DNA from: Burkholderia sp. PAMC 26561
GTDB lineage: Bacteria > Pseudomonadota > Gammaproteobacteria > Burkholderiales > Burkholderiaceae
Assembly: GCF_001557535.2 (NCBI RefSeq)
Contig: NZ_CP014307.1
Span: forward strand, 620,001-684,000
Direction: 5' to 3'
DNA: 64,000 nucleotides
Shown: positions 8,225-16,731 of the stretch, piece by piece
Layout: each line of letters opens with the position of its first letter
Numbering within the stretch: the stretch's first letter is position 1
The notes under the pieces: generated by a model
Told to the model about the DNA's origin: nothing
Seen by the model: only the letters and a program-made list of their open reading frames with translations
Databases searched by the model: none
Position numbers and translations under genes: made by a program

Positions 8225-10516
8225 ATGAGCAATCAGCCCAACATCAAGCAGTACAACCATCCCGCAGGCGGCTGGGGATCGGTGAAAGCGGTTTCATCGA
8301 TACTTCTTGAAGAGCACGTCGCCGTCAACGGCACCCGCGTTCTCTTCAAGCAGAACAAACCGGATGGCTTTGCGTGCGTGAGCTGCTCGTGGGCAAAACC
8401 CGCCGATCCGCATCTCTTCGAGTTCTGCGAGAACGGCGCGAAGGCCACTGCATGGGAGATCACGACAAAGCGCGCCACGCCCGAGTTCTTCGATCACCAT
8501 ACGCTCGCCGCGCTCGAAGCGTGGAGCGACATGGAGCTCGAATCGCAAGGACGGCTGACCGAGCCCATGCGCTACGACGCCGAAACCGATCGCTACTTGG
8601 CAATCCCGTGGCAGCAAGCCTTCGATGAAATCGGCGAGAAGCTGCGCGGCTACGATCCGAAGCGCGTGGTGTTCTACGCGTCAGGGCGTGCATCGCTTGA
8701 AACCTCCTATATGTATGCGCTCATGGCGCGGCTATACGGCTGCAACAACCTGCCGGACAGCTCGAACATGTGCCACGAAAGTACCTCGGTGGCGTTGCCC
8801 GAGACCATCGGCGTGCCGGTTGGAACCGTGACGCTCGAAGACTTCGAGCACACCGACTGCATGTTCTTCTTCGGCCACAACACTGGCACGAATGCGCCGC
8901 GCATGCTTCATCCGCTGCAGGAAGCGCGCAAACGCAACGCGCAGATCATCACGTTCAATCCGCTGCGCGAGCGGGGTCTGGTGAGTTTCGCCAACCCGCA
9001 GTCGCCGAAGGAGATGCTTTCCAATGAACAAACCTGCATCAGCACGCAGTATCACCAAGTGAAGATCGGCGGCGACATCGCGGCGGTTACGGGAATCTGC
9101 AAAGCGCTGATCGAAGCCGACGACAAAGCCATCGCCGGGAACACACCGCGCGTGCTGGACGCGGGTTTCATCGCCGAACATACGCATGGGTTTGAAGCAT
9201 TCGCCGATGCAATGCGTGCGGCGCACTGGAAGGACATCGAACTGGAATCGGCGTTGACGCGCTCCGCGCTGGAGGCGGCCGCGACCGAATATGCTCGCGC
9301 GAAAGCCGTAATCATCCTGTACGGCATGGGGATCACGCAGCACCGGGAAGGTGTGCTCGCCGTGCAGATGCTGACCAACCTGATGCTGCTGGGCGGCAAT
9401 ATCGGCAAGAAAGGAGCCGGGATTTGCCCGATTCGCGGCCACTCGAACGTGCAGGGACAACGCACGGTCGGCATTACGGAAAAGCCCGAACTCGTGCCCA
9501 TGGACAAGCTCACCGAGCTGTACCAGTTCGAGCCGCCCAAGGACACGGGGCTCACGACCGTCGATACCTGCGAAGCGGTGCGCGATGGCGGTATCGATGC
9601 GTTTATCGGACTCGGCGGCAATTTCGCACGTGCGATTCCGGACCAGGGCGTGCTCGATCCGGCGTGGAAGAAATTGCCGCTGACCGTGCAGATTGCGACG
9701 AAATTGAACCGTAGCCATATCGTGCACGGGCGCGCGGCTTATTTGCTGCCGTGTCTCGGGCGCATCGAAGTGGACCAGCAGGCGAGCGGCGAACAGACCG
9801 TCACGGTGGAAGACAGCACGGCGTGCATTCATGCATCGAAGGGAATGGTCGAGCCGGCGAGCAAACATCTGTTGTCCGAACCGGCCATTGTTGCGGCGCT
9901 CGCGAAGTCGATCCTGCCGCCGAATCCGAAGATCGACTGGGATGCGTGGGTAGCGGATTACGGGCTCGTGCGCAGCGCAATCGAGCGGACGTATCCCGAG
10001 CAGTTCAAGGAATTCAACGAGCGCATGTCGCAGCCGGGCGGGTTTCATCGGCCGCTTCCCGCAGCCAAACGCGAATGGAAAACCAAGACGGGCAAGGCGA
10101 ATTTCATCGTGCCGGCAGGGTTTGGTGAAGACCCCGATATGCAATTCGATGGGGAGCGCACGCTGCGCCTGATGACCACGCGCGGCGACAGCCAGTTCAA
10201 CACGACGGTCTACGCGCTCGATGACCGGTTTCGCGGCATCACCAAGTCGCGCGATGTCCTGTTGATGAACAAGGACGACATGATCCGTCTCGGGCTTGCC
10301 GAAGACGACACGGTGAAAGCGACCACGGTGGCCAAGGACGACGTGCTGCGCGAGCTTGGCGGCCTGCAGGTTCATGCGTACGACATCCCGGCCGGCTGCG
10401 TCATGGGCTATTACCCCGAGTGCAACCGGCTGATTCCTGTGTCGCACCATGCAAAGCGCAGCAAGGTTCCGGCGGCCAAGGCAATCCCGATACGGCTGCA
10501 AAAAACAGCGGCGTGA
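8225..10516 (+). CDS. FdhF/YdeP-family molybdopterin oxidoreductase
   Basis: Large (763 aa) molybdopterin-guanine-dinucleotide enzyme of the FdhF/YdeP subgroup, annotated in many bacteria as oxidoreductase alpha subunit; substrate is unknown, and E. coli YdeP is linked to acid resistance. Start ATG 8225 gives MSNQPNIKQYNHPAGGWGSV. The N-terminus keeps only Cys51-x2-Cys54 (CVSCSW) of the usual [4Fe-4S] ligands. Further landmarks are SSNMCHESTSVALPETIGV, ITFNPLRERGL, GICPIRGHSNVQGQRTVGI and a C-terminal MopB-type cofactor domain (TTRGDSQFNTTVYALDDR; GCVMGYYPECNRL). There is no Tat signal, so it is cytoplasmic. No FdhD or electron-transfer partner is adjacent. Confidence 0.85.
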   Translation: MSNQPNIKQYNHPAGGWGSVKAVSSILLEEHVAVNGTRVLFKQNKPDGFACVSCSWAKPADPHLFEFCENGAKATAWEITTKRATPEFFDHHTLAALEAWSDMELESQGRLTEPMRYDAETDRYLAIPWQQAFDEIGEKLRGYDPKRVVFYASGRASLETSYMYALMARLYGCNNLPDSSNMCHESTSVALPETIGVPVGTVTLEDFEHTDCMFFFGHNTGTNAPRMLHPLQEARKRNAQIITFNPLRERGLVSFANPQSPKEMLSNEQTCISTQYHQVKIGGDIAAVTGICKALIEADDKAIAGNTPRVLDAGFIAEHTHGFEAFADAMRAAHWKDIELESALTRSALEAAATEYARAKAVIILYGMGITQHREGVLAVQMLTNLMLLGGNIGKKGAGICPIRGHSNVQGQRTVGITEKPELVPMDKLTELYQFEPPKDTGLTTVDTCEAVRDGGIDAFIGLGGNFARAIPDQGVLDPAWKKLPLTVQIATKLNRSHIVHGRAAYLLPCLGRIEVDQQASGEQTVTVEDSTACIHASKGMVEPASKHLLSEPAIVAALAKSILPPNPKIDWDAWVADYGLVRSAIERTYPEQFKEFNERMSQPGGFHRPLPAAKREWKTKTGKANFIVPAGFGEDPDMQFDGERTLRLMTTRGDSQFNTTVYALDDRFRGITKSRDVLLMNKDDMIRLGLAEDDTVKATTVAKDDVLRELGGLQVHAYDIPAGCVMGYYPECNRLIPVSHHAKRSKVPAAKAIPIRLQKTAA

Positions 10517-10629
10517 CGCCGAGGCGGCATCGAACTGAGAAACAGGCATGAACCGTGCGGGAAGCTCCCCGGCGCGTGCAGTGCCTCGCGCAATTCCAAT
10601 CGCAAGCAACAACGTTCCGGAGCCGATCC

Positions 10630-11214
10630 ATGCTCGCCGATTCCGCCTTTCCGACGTTCGACGAACCCTTGAGTGCCGAGCTTTCCGCTTCGGGCGCCTG
10701 CGCTTTCGAACCCGCCGTGCATCCCGAGAACGACTACGCGGCGCTGCTTGCGTTTCATGGGATTGAACCGGACCGCCTGGTTCTTATCGATCCGCACGAC
10801 GAAACGAGCGCCTCCAGTAATGGCCAGCTATTGGCTGATATCAGCGACACCCTCGCCGCCGATGGCTGGCAAATCGCGATAATCGGCGACGCGTCGGAAT
10901 CGGAAAGCACCGGTGCGGTTCTGGGCGCGATGCAATCCGGCGCGCTTTATCTCGCCGGCGCGATGACGTCCGAGACCCAGGCCGCCCTGATAGGCAATGC
11001 CCGGCTGGTGTTGAGCGAATGCGCTGAAGGATCCGCGGTCGCGCGCATTGCGCATGAACGCGGCACTCCTTTAATTGACATCCATCGCGTGGGTTTTGGC
11101 GACCGCGCTGAAGCCATTGCCGGCGCGGCACTTGCCGAACTTCATACGCAAGGTTCCGCGCGTCCCGGGCTGCCTTTCACGCTGCATACGCCTATGCTGA
11201 AAGACGCAGCATGA
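10630..11214 (+). CDS. Hypothetical protein resembling half of a GT9-type glycosyltransferase
   Basis: I do not recognise a named family. From about residue 45 the 194-aa product reads like the C-terminal Rossmann half of GT-B heptosyltransferases: LVLIDPHDE, then LADGWQ-like AADGWQIAIIGDAS, then GALYLAGAMTSETQAALIGN, ARLVLSECAEGSAVARIAHE and GTPLIDIHRVGFGDRAE. The sugar-nucleotide glycine-rich motif is weak and the acceptor half is absent, so it may be a degenerate or regulatory relative. Start ATG 10630 is preferred; a GTG at 10555 would add a poorly conserved-looking 25 residues. It lies 113 bp after the YdeP-type gene in the same direction and may be co-transcribed. Confidence 0.6.
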   Translation: MLADSAFPTFDEPLSAELSASGACAFEPAVHPENDYAALLAFHGIEPDRLVLIDPHDETSASSNGQLLADISDTLAADGWQIAIIGDASESESTGAVLGAMQSGALYLAGAMTSETQAALIGNARLVLSECAEGSAVARIAHERGTPLIDIHRVGFGDRAEAIAGAALAELHTQGSARPGLPFTLHTPMLKDAA

Positions 11215-11247
11215 ACTTTCAACGCGATTGACCCCAAGAGGCGAGCC

Positions 11248-11424
11248 ATGAATACGCAAACACTGAGTCATCACAGCTACCGGATGCAGACCAATCCGAT
11301 CCCCGATCCCCTCGCCGACCCGAACCGCGACCCGGAAGCGGACCCTTTGTCGCCGCCTTCGCCGGGGCATCGGCCGGAGGAACCGCAGCAGCCCGATGCG
11401 CCGCCGGATGGTCACCCGATCTGA
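11248..11424 (+). CDS. Small proline/aspartate-rich hypothetical protein (58 aa)
   Basis: Short open frame with a good ribosome binding region (AAGAGGCGAGCC before ATG 11248). The product begins MNTQTLSHHSYRMQ and continues as a Pro/Asp/Glu-rich, unfolded-looking chain (PDPLADPNRDPEADPL) ending DGHPI. There is no signal peptide or membrane helix. It lies 33 bp after the preceding gene on the same strand and ends 3 bp before the convergent MFS gene. Codon use resembles its neighbours. Function unknown; it could still be a non-coding read. Confidence 0.5.
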   Translation: MNTQTLSHHSYRMQTNPIPDPLADPNRDPEADPLSPPSPGHRPEEPQQPDAPPDGHPI

Positions 11425-11427
11425 GCG

Positions 11428-12729
11428 TCACACCTTGGTCGCCGATCGCGCGTGATCGGCGACCTCAAGCGCCGTGCCAGGCGCGACCGGTAAAACAGCG
11501 GGCTCGACGGGAGGATCGATAAACACTTTCGCGCCCCGCTGATAGTTGAAGATAAACAGCACGACAGACGCTGTCGTTGCCAGCATCACGCAAAACACGA
11601 ACACCGCGCGATACCCCCAAGTCGCCGCAACGAACCCCGACGCCACGCCAGCCATGACGGAACCGGTACGCATCGTGTTGAAAAACAGCGTGGTCGCGCG
11701 GGCAAGAGCGCCGGGCATCATTTCCTGAAAATACGACATCCCGAGACACGACGTCACCGCCACCACGACCGCGTTCAAGATCTGCAGCGGCACGAGAACC
11801 CAGAGGTTGGGCGCCATCGCGATTCCGGCGAAATAAACAATATGTGACAACGACGCAAACGCGATCATGTTTGACTTGTTGATCCGGCGGGACGCGCCGC
11901 CGAGCATCAGCATCATCGGGATTTCGGCGAACGCGCCGAGGCCGACCATCTGCGCCACATGTGCAGTCGTGCCGTGCAACTGGTCGACGATCAGCACCGG
12001 CAACATGATCGTCGCGATTGCCGAGCCCATTCCGATCAGCGTGAAACTCACGAGCGCCGCGTACACATGCGCGTTCTTTCCTTGCTGCGGGATCTCGCTG
12101 CTGGTTTTGTCGCCTGCTTCGAGCGCGTCGTACACCTTCGGCTCGCGCATGAACAACACGATCACGCCGGCCACGGCAAACGCGCCCGCCGCCGATAAAA
12201 ACAACCCGTTGAACCCGGATACACCGAGCACGATCGCACCGGCCGCCGGCCCGAACACCCACGCGCAGGAAAGCGTCGTGCGCAGCGTAGCCATCGGCAA
12301 TTCGGTGTCTTTGATGCCTTCTGCGTGCAGTCGCGCCTTGCTGAACGTGAAGAGTTGCGGAAACACCGCAGCGCCGATGCTCAGGAACACGCAACCGAAA
12401 ATGGTCAGCAAGATGTAGTTGCGCGTGACGCAGAGCAGTGCGTAGCCGAGCGCCGAGCCGGCGATCGATAGCAGGACGATGCGTTTCTTATCGCTGCGTC
12501 GGTCGGCAATGCGCCCGAGATATGCGCTGACCACCACACTGCTGACGGCCGTCAGCGTCATGAAGATGCCGAGGCGCACCGGCGTCATGTGCGCCTCGGT
12601 CGCGCCGAACAGCGATGTGTAAGGCACGGCGAACGAGGACGCGATGCCCGAGAGAAACATCGCGAGAGAAATGCCGGGATAACCGGGAAGACGGATCAGC
12701 GCGAGAAAAGTCTTGAAGACGGCGTTCAT
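11428..12729 (-). CDS. MFS transporter of the sugar-efflux (SetA/SetB) type
   Basis: Twelve-helix major facilitator predicted to export sugars or related small molecules by proton exchange. The 433-aa sequence has the usual MFS A motif after helix 2 (GRIADRRSDKKRI), a long cytoplasmic loop around residues 205-225 (EAGDKTSSEIPQQGKN) and the second six helices. Overall pattern (FLSGIASSFAVPYTSLF; FGPAAGAIVLGVSGFNGLF; SCLGMSYFQEMMPGALARAT) agrees with the SetABC sugar-efflux group. The C-terminal tail is hydrophilic. It is a single gene, convergent with the small ORF ending at 11424. Substrate is inference from family only. Confidence 0.82.
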   Translation of the reverse strand: MNAVFKTFLALIRLPGYPGISLAMFLSGIASSFAVPYTSLFGATEAHMTPVRLGIFMTLTAVSSVVVSAYLGRIADRRSDKKRIVLLSIAGSALGYALLCVTRNYILLTIFGCVFLSIGAAVFPQLFTFSKARLHAEGIKDTELPMATLRTTLSCAWVFGPAAGAIVLGVSGFNGLFLSAAGAFAVAGVIVLFMREPKVYDALEAGDKTSSEIPQQGKNAHVYAALVSFTLIGMGSAIATIMLPVLIVDQLHGTTAHVAQMVGLGAFAEIPMMLMLGGASRRINKSNMIAFASLSHIVYFAGIAMAPNLWVLVPLQILNAVVVAVTSCLGMSYFQEMMPGALARATTLFFNTMRTGSVMAGVASGFVAATWGYRAVFVFCVMLATTASVVLFIFNYQRGAKVFIDPPVEPAVLPVAPGTALEVADHARSATKV

Positions 12730-12903
12730 TGAAATTCACATTGGCGGCCAGGGACCGTCGTTTTTGGTCGCTCTGCACGAGCGCGAAAAAAGACGTCAGC
12801 GGGCACTTAAACACGCGCGCAGGATTTTTTCAATGCATCTGAAGGATTGTTCGCGATAAACGAAGTTGCTCGACCGGAAACAGCACGCGTTTATGCCGTC
12901 CAG

Positions 12904-13190
12904 CTAAACGTTCTTTGGATTGAAGTCGTTCTCTTCAAAGCTTGCCGCAATCCATTCCACAAACGCCCGAGTAGCAGCGCTCGCGTTCCGTCCGCTCGCA
13001 TAGACGATGGAAACAGGCAGCGGCGAACATCGCGCGTTGGTGAGGACTTCTTTCAGACGTCCTGTTTCGAGATATGGTGGGCGCGTGAAAACCTCGCGAC
13101 CGCCAACTCCCATACAACGAGTAAGTCGGCTGCCGGCTAAAAGCGTTTCCGCTGCAAAATCGTCCAATACATTTGGAAAGCGTTTCCCTA
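12904..13190 (-). pseudogene. Remnant of a LysR-family regulator (C-terminal fragment)
   Basis: Reading the minus strand, about 75-95 residues match the end of a LysR substrate-binding domain: AETLLAG, then EVFTRPPYLETGRLKEVL, then PLPVSIVYASGRNASAATRAFVEWIAASFEEN, shown here in pieces (PLPVSIVYASGRN; RAFVEWIAASFEEN). The N-terminal winged helix and most of the effector domain are missing, and the frame's upstream part (before about 13190) runs into the leader of the DUF2000 gene. I read it as a 5'-truncated relic. A short functional protein is unlikely because nothing else of the fold remains. Confidence 0.65.
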
Positions 13191-13226
13191 GCATTGTCTT
13201 TTCCGTGTCTTCCTCAGGAGAAAGCA

Positions 13227-13631
13227 TTGTTAGTGCAAAACGAAGCAATCGCCGCGGCCGGCGCCGAGACGCCCGGCAAGGCGTCGAACGCCGCCGCAGT
13301 GGTGGCGTTCACGCTGGGCCAGCGGCATCAGCATCTGGTTGGTGAACCGCTGCGCGAACTCGACGGAACCGCTCACCCGGGCCTCATCCCCATCGGCATT
13401 CCTGTGCTCAAGGCCACGGCCGAGCAACTGAGCGCGCTTCGCCGGAAGTCGCTTGCGAACTGCGATGTCGTCGACTTCCCTGTGCAGGGCCAGACCACGA
13501 CCGACTACGCGGCCTTTCTGGGCGCCGTCAATGCGTTGCCGGGGGAAGCGCTGCAATACCTCGCAGTTGGTCTCGTCGGACCGAAGAAAAAAGTCGGCAA
13601 ACTCGTGGGCGGGCTATCGCTCTTTGCGTGA
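13227..13631 (+). CDS. DUF2000 family protein
   Basis: Small cytoplasmic protein of the DUF2000 family; biochemical role not established. Diagnostic segments are SNAAAVVAFTLGQRH, LVGEPLRELDGTAHPGLIPI, PVLKATAEQLSALR, VVDFPVQGQTTTDYAAF and the end YLAVGLVGPKKKVGKLVGGL. I place the start at TTG 13227 because an AGGAG (13216-13220) sits 6 nt before it; the frame is open back to another TTG at 13173 that overlaps the LysR relic. The gene precedes an AraC regulator by about 100 bp in the same direction, an arrangement often seen for this family. Confidence 0.8.
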   Translation: MLVQNEAIAAAGAETPGKASNAAAVVAFTLGQRHQHLVGEPLRELDGTAHPGLIPIGIPVLKATAEQLSALRRKSLANCDVVDFPVQGQTTTDYAAFLGAVNALPGEALQYLAVGLVGPKKKVGKLVGGLSLFA

Positions 13632-13730
13632 GCTTCCGGTAAGTCTCATGCAAGCCTTGCCTCAGCGCCTGCAGCCCGGAAGGCCAGGACTTATCATGAT
13701 GTTTTCCGCCGCTTCCACGGGCCGCACTCC

Positions 13731-14564
13731 ATGACCGCAACCGCGCCTACCAAATCGATCAAGCTCTGGCACGCGCCCGACGTAATGGACGCCGTCATGC
13801 TCAAGGGTCGTTTCGTCGGTCACCGGTATCCGCCCCATTCGCACGATACACATTGCCTGGCCGTCATCACCGGCGGTGTGCTTGCGGTCGAGGTCCAGCA
13901 GCAGCGTCGTTTGTGCCGCCGCGGCGACGTGATTGTCATCGACGCCGATCGGGTCCACGCAGGCCTCGCCGCCGGCGACGGTCAATGGAAAATGCGCGTG
14001 GCGCATGTGCAGCCGGGCGCGCTTGCCGCGTATTGCGAGCGTCTGGGCATTGCGCGGCGCGAGCGATTCGACATGCCGAGCCCTTTCATCGCCGATACCG
14101 AACTGTCGCAGCATCTCTACGGCGTGAACTGGTGCTCGGAAGTGGACCATGATGCGTTCAAGCGCAGCGAAGTGCTGGCTACTGCCGTCACCGGTTTGTA
14201 TGCGCGGCATGCGGGCCGTCCTGCCGATCTGCCCGTCGTGCGCAACGAACCCGCGCTCGTGCGCGCGGTCAAGGATCGTTTGCGTGATGACCTGCACGCG
14301 GGCCTGACTTTATCGACGCTTGCAAGAGAATTCGATGTCACCCCGTTCGTGCTGCTTCGCGCCTTTGTCCGCGAAGCAGGCCTCAGTCCGCATGCGTTTC
14401 TTCAACAAGAACGCGTGCGCAGCGCAATGCCGCTCTTGCGCGGCGGCCGGGCGATTGCCGAAGTGGGCGCACGAACCGGTTTCGCGGATCAGTCGCATTT
14501 CACGCGTGTGTTCAAGCAGCAGACTGGCGTCACGCCGAAGGTCTATCAAGCCGCGTTCTTTTAG
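13731..14564 (+). CDS. AraC-family transcriptional regulator
   Basis: Regulator with an N-terminal cupin ligand domain (HRYPPHSHDTHCLAVI, VEVQQQRRLCRRGDVIVIDA, HAGLAAGDGQWKMRV) and a C-terminal double helix-turn-helix (about residues 185-277: HAGLTLSTLAREFDVTPF, FVREAGLSPHAFLQQERVR, IAEVGARTGFADQSHFTRVF). The last motif and KQQTGVTPKVYQ are the classical AraC signature. It most plausibly controls the DUF2000 gene or an unlinked transporter; related Burkholderia regulators sit next to LysE/DUF2000-type genes. The ligand is unknown. Confidence 0.87.
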   Translation: MTATAPTKSIKLWHAPDVMDAVMLKGRFVGHRYPPHSHDTHCLAVITGGVLAVEVQQQRRLCRRGDVIVIDADRVHAGLAAGDGQWKMRVAHVQPGALAAYCERLGIARRERFDMPSPFIADTELSQHLYGVNWCSEVDHDAFKRSEVLATAVTGLYARHAGRPADLPVVRNEPALVRAVKDRLRDDLHAGLTLSTLAREFDVTPFVLLRAFVREAGLSPHAFLQQERVRSAMPLLRGGRAIAEVGARTGFADQSHFTRVFKQQTGVTPKVYQAAFF

Positions 14565-14575
14565 GGCAATCGCAC

Positions 14576-14601
14576 GAAAAAAACCCGGCATAGAGCCGGG
14601 C
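14576..14601 (-). terminator. Rho-independent terminator for the FAD oxidoreductase
   Basis: Stem CCCGGC (14584-14589), loop ATAGA, GCCGGG (14595-14600). On the minus strand it is followed by seven T, so it ends transcription coming from 14655. Confidence 0.8.
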
Positions 14602-14654
14602 GCAATTGGTTTTCACCAAAGGAAAGGTTACGTGCTTCTCCTGGTCGGCGAACG

Positions 14655-15827
14655 TCACACGACATTCTTCTCCACGATAGGCCGGTTTTCAATCACGCGC
14701 GTCCAGCCCAGCGACGACAGATCCAGCGTCTCGTATGCCCCGCCAAGAATCAGTTCGCTGACACCGCGCCCGGTCGCCGGGCCTTGCTGCAAACCATGAC
14801 CGCTGAAGCCGTTGGCAAACACGCAATTATCGATTTGCGGGTGGTAACCAATGATCGCGTTCTGATCGAGTACGTTGTACTCGTAGTAACCTGACCAGCA
14901 ATTCTCTACACGCAGCGCCTCGAATTCCGGCACACGATGCGCAAGCGTCGGCCAGATGACGTCGTCGAAGATGGCGTGATCGACCTGATCCAGCGGCAAG
15001 TCGTCCGGATCGTTGTTCGCGTCCGGCGACGTACCGCAAATATACGTTTTCCCTTCAGGGCGGAAGTAGACGCCGGTCGGATCGATGAGCAGCGGACACG
15101 CGCTCAGCCGGGCCGGCGATGACACATTGAATATGCTGCGCCGGCGCGCACGCACAGGTATGTCGATACCCATCATCAGGGCAATATTGCGCGCCCATGG
15201 ACCGCCAGCGTTCACAACGGTATCGCAATCGAAACGCTCGCCGCTTTGCGTGATTACGCGTATCACGCGGTTGCCCGCCAGTTCCATTTGCGCAACGTCG
15301 GCACACACATAACGCGCGCCGAGCGCCTGCGCTTTCTTCTTCAGCGCTTGCACGAGGCCATATCCGTCGAACCAGCCTTCGCCGGAATTGCCGTAGGCGC
15401 CCGCAATCAGGTCATCGGTATTGAGCCATGGAAACTTCGCGCCAAGCGATGTCTTGTCGAGCAGGGAAATATCGGCGCCCAGGCCCGTTTGCATGGCGTG
15501 GTTCTCGCGCAGCGTGGATTCGCCAGGTGGCGTTGCAAGAAAAAGATAACCGCCCTCATGCAGATCGATACACGGTTTTTCGCCATCGATCTCGAGCACC
15601 TCACCGATCCCGCGCAAGAATTCGATCCCATACAAGGACATTTGCACGGACAAGGGCGTGGAGAATTGCTGTCGAATGGAGGCAGCAGACAGTGCCGAGG
15701 AAGACCGGGCGTAAGTGGTGTCGCGTTCAATGACGGTGACGGACACGGTCGGGTCCGACGCGCGCAGGAAATAGGCCACCGAACTGCCGATAACCCCGCC
15801 GCCGACAATAACGACTTTTGAACTCAC
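14655..15827 (-). CDS. FAD-dependent amine/amino-acid oxidoreductase (DAO family)
   Basis: Flavoenzyme of the D-amino-acid-oxidase/sarcosine-oxidase-beta group; would oxidise an amine or amino acid. The dinucleotide fold is at the N-terminus (KVVIVGGGVIGSSVAYFL, then VIERDTTYARSS). Further landmarks: STPLSVQMSLYGIEFL, the FDGYGLVQALKKKA segment, TVVNAGGPWARNIA and the C-terminal FAD loop FANGFSGHGLQQGPATG. Start is chosen at GTG 15827 with CTGGAG 6 nt upstream; an ATG 6 codons earlier (15845) is the alternative. It is divergent from an XRE-cupin regulator, and the region between carries matching inverted sequences, so that regulator probably controls it. Exact substrate unknown. Confidence 0.82.
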   Translation of the reverse strand: MSSKVVIVGGGVIGSSVAYFLRASDPTVSVTVIERDTTYARSSSALSAASIRQQFSTPLSVQMSLYGIEFLRGIGEVLEIDGEKPCIDLHEGGYLFLATPPGESTLRENHAMQTGLGADISLLDKTSLGAKFPWLNTDDLIAGAYGNSGEGWFDGYGLVQALKKKAQALGARYVCADVAQMELAGNRVIRVITQSGERFDCDTVVNAGGPWARNIALMMGIDIPVRARRRSIFNVSSPARLSACPLLIDPTGVYFRPEGKTYICGTSPDANNDPDDLPLDQVDHAIFDDVIWPTLAHRVPEFEALRVENCWSGYYEYNVLDQNAIIGYHPQIDNCVFANGFSGHGLQQGPATGRGVSELILGGAYETLDLSSLGWTRVIENRPIVEKNVV

Positions 15828-15901
15828 GACTGACTCCAGACGCAACGAGACGGGTAGGACGGGATGACGACCCGCAAGGCTGCCGGATCGGCTCTCAAGC
15901 T

Positions 15902-15919
15902 AGTTTCCGATAGGAAACT
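15902..15919. promoter_or_regulatory. Candidate operator, perfect inverted repeat
   Basis: AGTTTCC (15902-15908) - GATA - GGAAACT (15913-15919), in the divergent region between the FAD oxidase and the XRE-cupin regulator, 75 bp upstream of the oxidase start. A further half copy GGAAACT lies near 15931. Confidence 0.6.
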
Positions 15920-16052
15920 TTTGTAAGCCCGGAAACTATACTACGCGGTTTTTTTGTTGGCAATATTGCAAGAATCTTGGCACCAATATGCATCAAGGTG
16001 CGACTTGACCCTTTCTCGACCCGCCAATAAAGCGTATTTATGCCGATGGTAT

Positions 16053-16061
16053 TATCGGAAA
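16053..16061. promoter_or_regulatory. Second candidate operator half-site
   Basis: TATCGGAAA (16053-16061) is the exact reverse complement of TTTCCGATA at 15904-15912 and lies 34 bp before the regulator start, so one protein could bind both and regulate both genes. Confidence 0.45.
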
Positions 16062-16095
16062 CAGTCACGCCTATCCGCTTCTCTTCCCGCGATCC

Positions 16096-16704
16096 ATGGA
16101 CACGAATCTCTCGAGGCCAGCCGAGCAATCATCGACAGACCTTGGCCGCCGGGTCAAAGCTGCGCGTCTCCAGCAAACGCTGACGCTCGAAGTCGCGAGC
16201 CGCTTGTGCGGCGTATCGCGTTCGACTTTATCGAAGGTTGAAAACGGGCTGATGTCGCCGACCTTCGACGTGCTGCAAAGGATCGTCCATGGCCTGAAGA
16301 TCGACTTGGTCGAGCTGTTCGGCTCCAGTCCCAAAGCCAATGCCGGAGGCCGCCGTGCGCTGACACGCAAGGGGCAAGGAAGCCCGCACACGGCCGGTTG
16401 CTACGAAATGGAACTGCTTGCGACCGAACTCGCGCAAAAGGCCATGTACCCGTTTCGCATTCGTATCACCGCACATTCACTCAATGCATTCGAGGAATGG
16501 GGCCGGCATGAAGGCGAGGAGTTCCTGTTCGTCCTGAGCGGCGCGGTCTGCCTTTACTCCGAGCTCTACGCGCCGACACATCTGGAAGCCGGCGACAGCA
16601 TCTATTTCGACAGCCGCACGGGGCACGCGGCGGTATCGACGAGTCAGGAAGACGCCGAAGTGCTGTGGATCATCAACGAGAAACAACGCGGTCCCTCAAC
16701 GTAG
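16096..16704 (+). CDS. XRE-family regulator with C-terminal cupin domain
   Basis: One-component regulator: N-terminal HTH_3 domain (about 16-70: LGRRVKAARLQQTLTLE, CGVSRSTLSKVENGLMSPTF) and a C-terminal cupin sensor (about 120-195: FEEWGRHEGEEFLFVLSGAV, then LEAGDSIYFDSRTGHAAV). This layout is typical of PuuR-like repressors of amine and amino-acid catabolism. Divergence from the FAD oxidase supports that role. Product is 202 aa, normal for the group. The Shine-Dalgarno before ATG 16096 is weak. The next gene (FUSC exporter) starts 27 bp downstream and may be transcribed with it. Confidence 0.85.
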   Translation: MDTNLSRPAEQSSTDLGRRVKAARLQQTLTLEVASRLCGVSRSTLSKVENGLMSPTFDVLQRIVHGLKIDLVELFGSSPKANAGGRRALTRKGQGSPHTAGCYEMELLATELAQKAMYPFRIRITAHSLNAFEEWGRHEGEEFLFVLSGAVCLYSELYAPTHLEAGDSIYFDSRTGHAAVSTSQEDAEVLWIINEKQRGPST

Positions 16705-16731
16705 CGCAACACACGGACGTCCATCGAGCTT

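Noticed and set aside
8732..10612. Long antisense frame (626 codons) inside the YdeP gene
   Set aside because: Arg/His-rich, no family features; it is a shadow caused by the G+C-rich codon bias of the real gene. The same holds for antisense frames at 1972-3456, 3525-4994 and 44965-46149.
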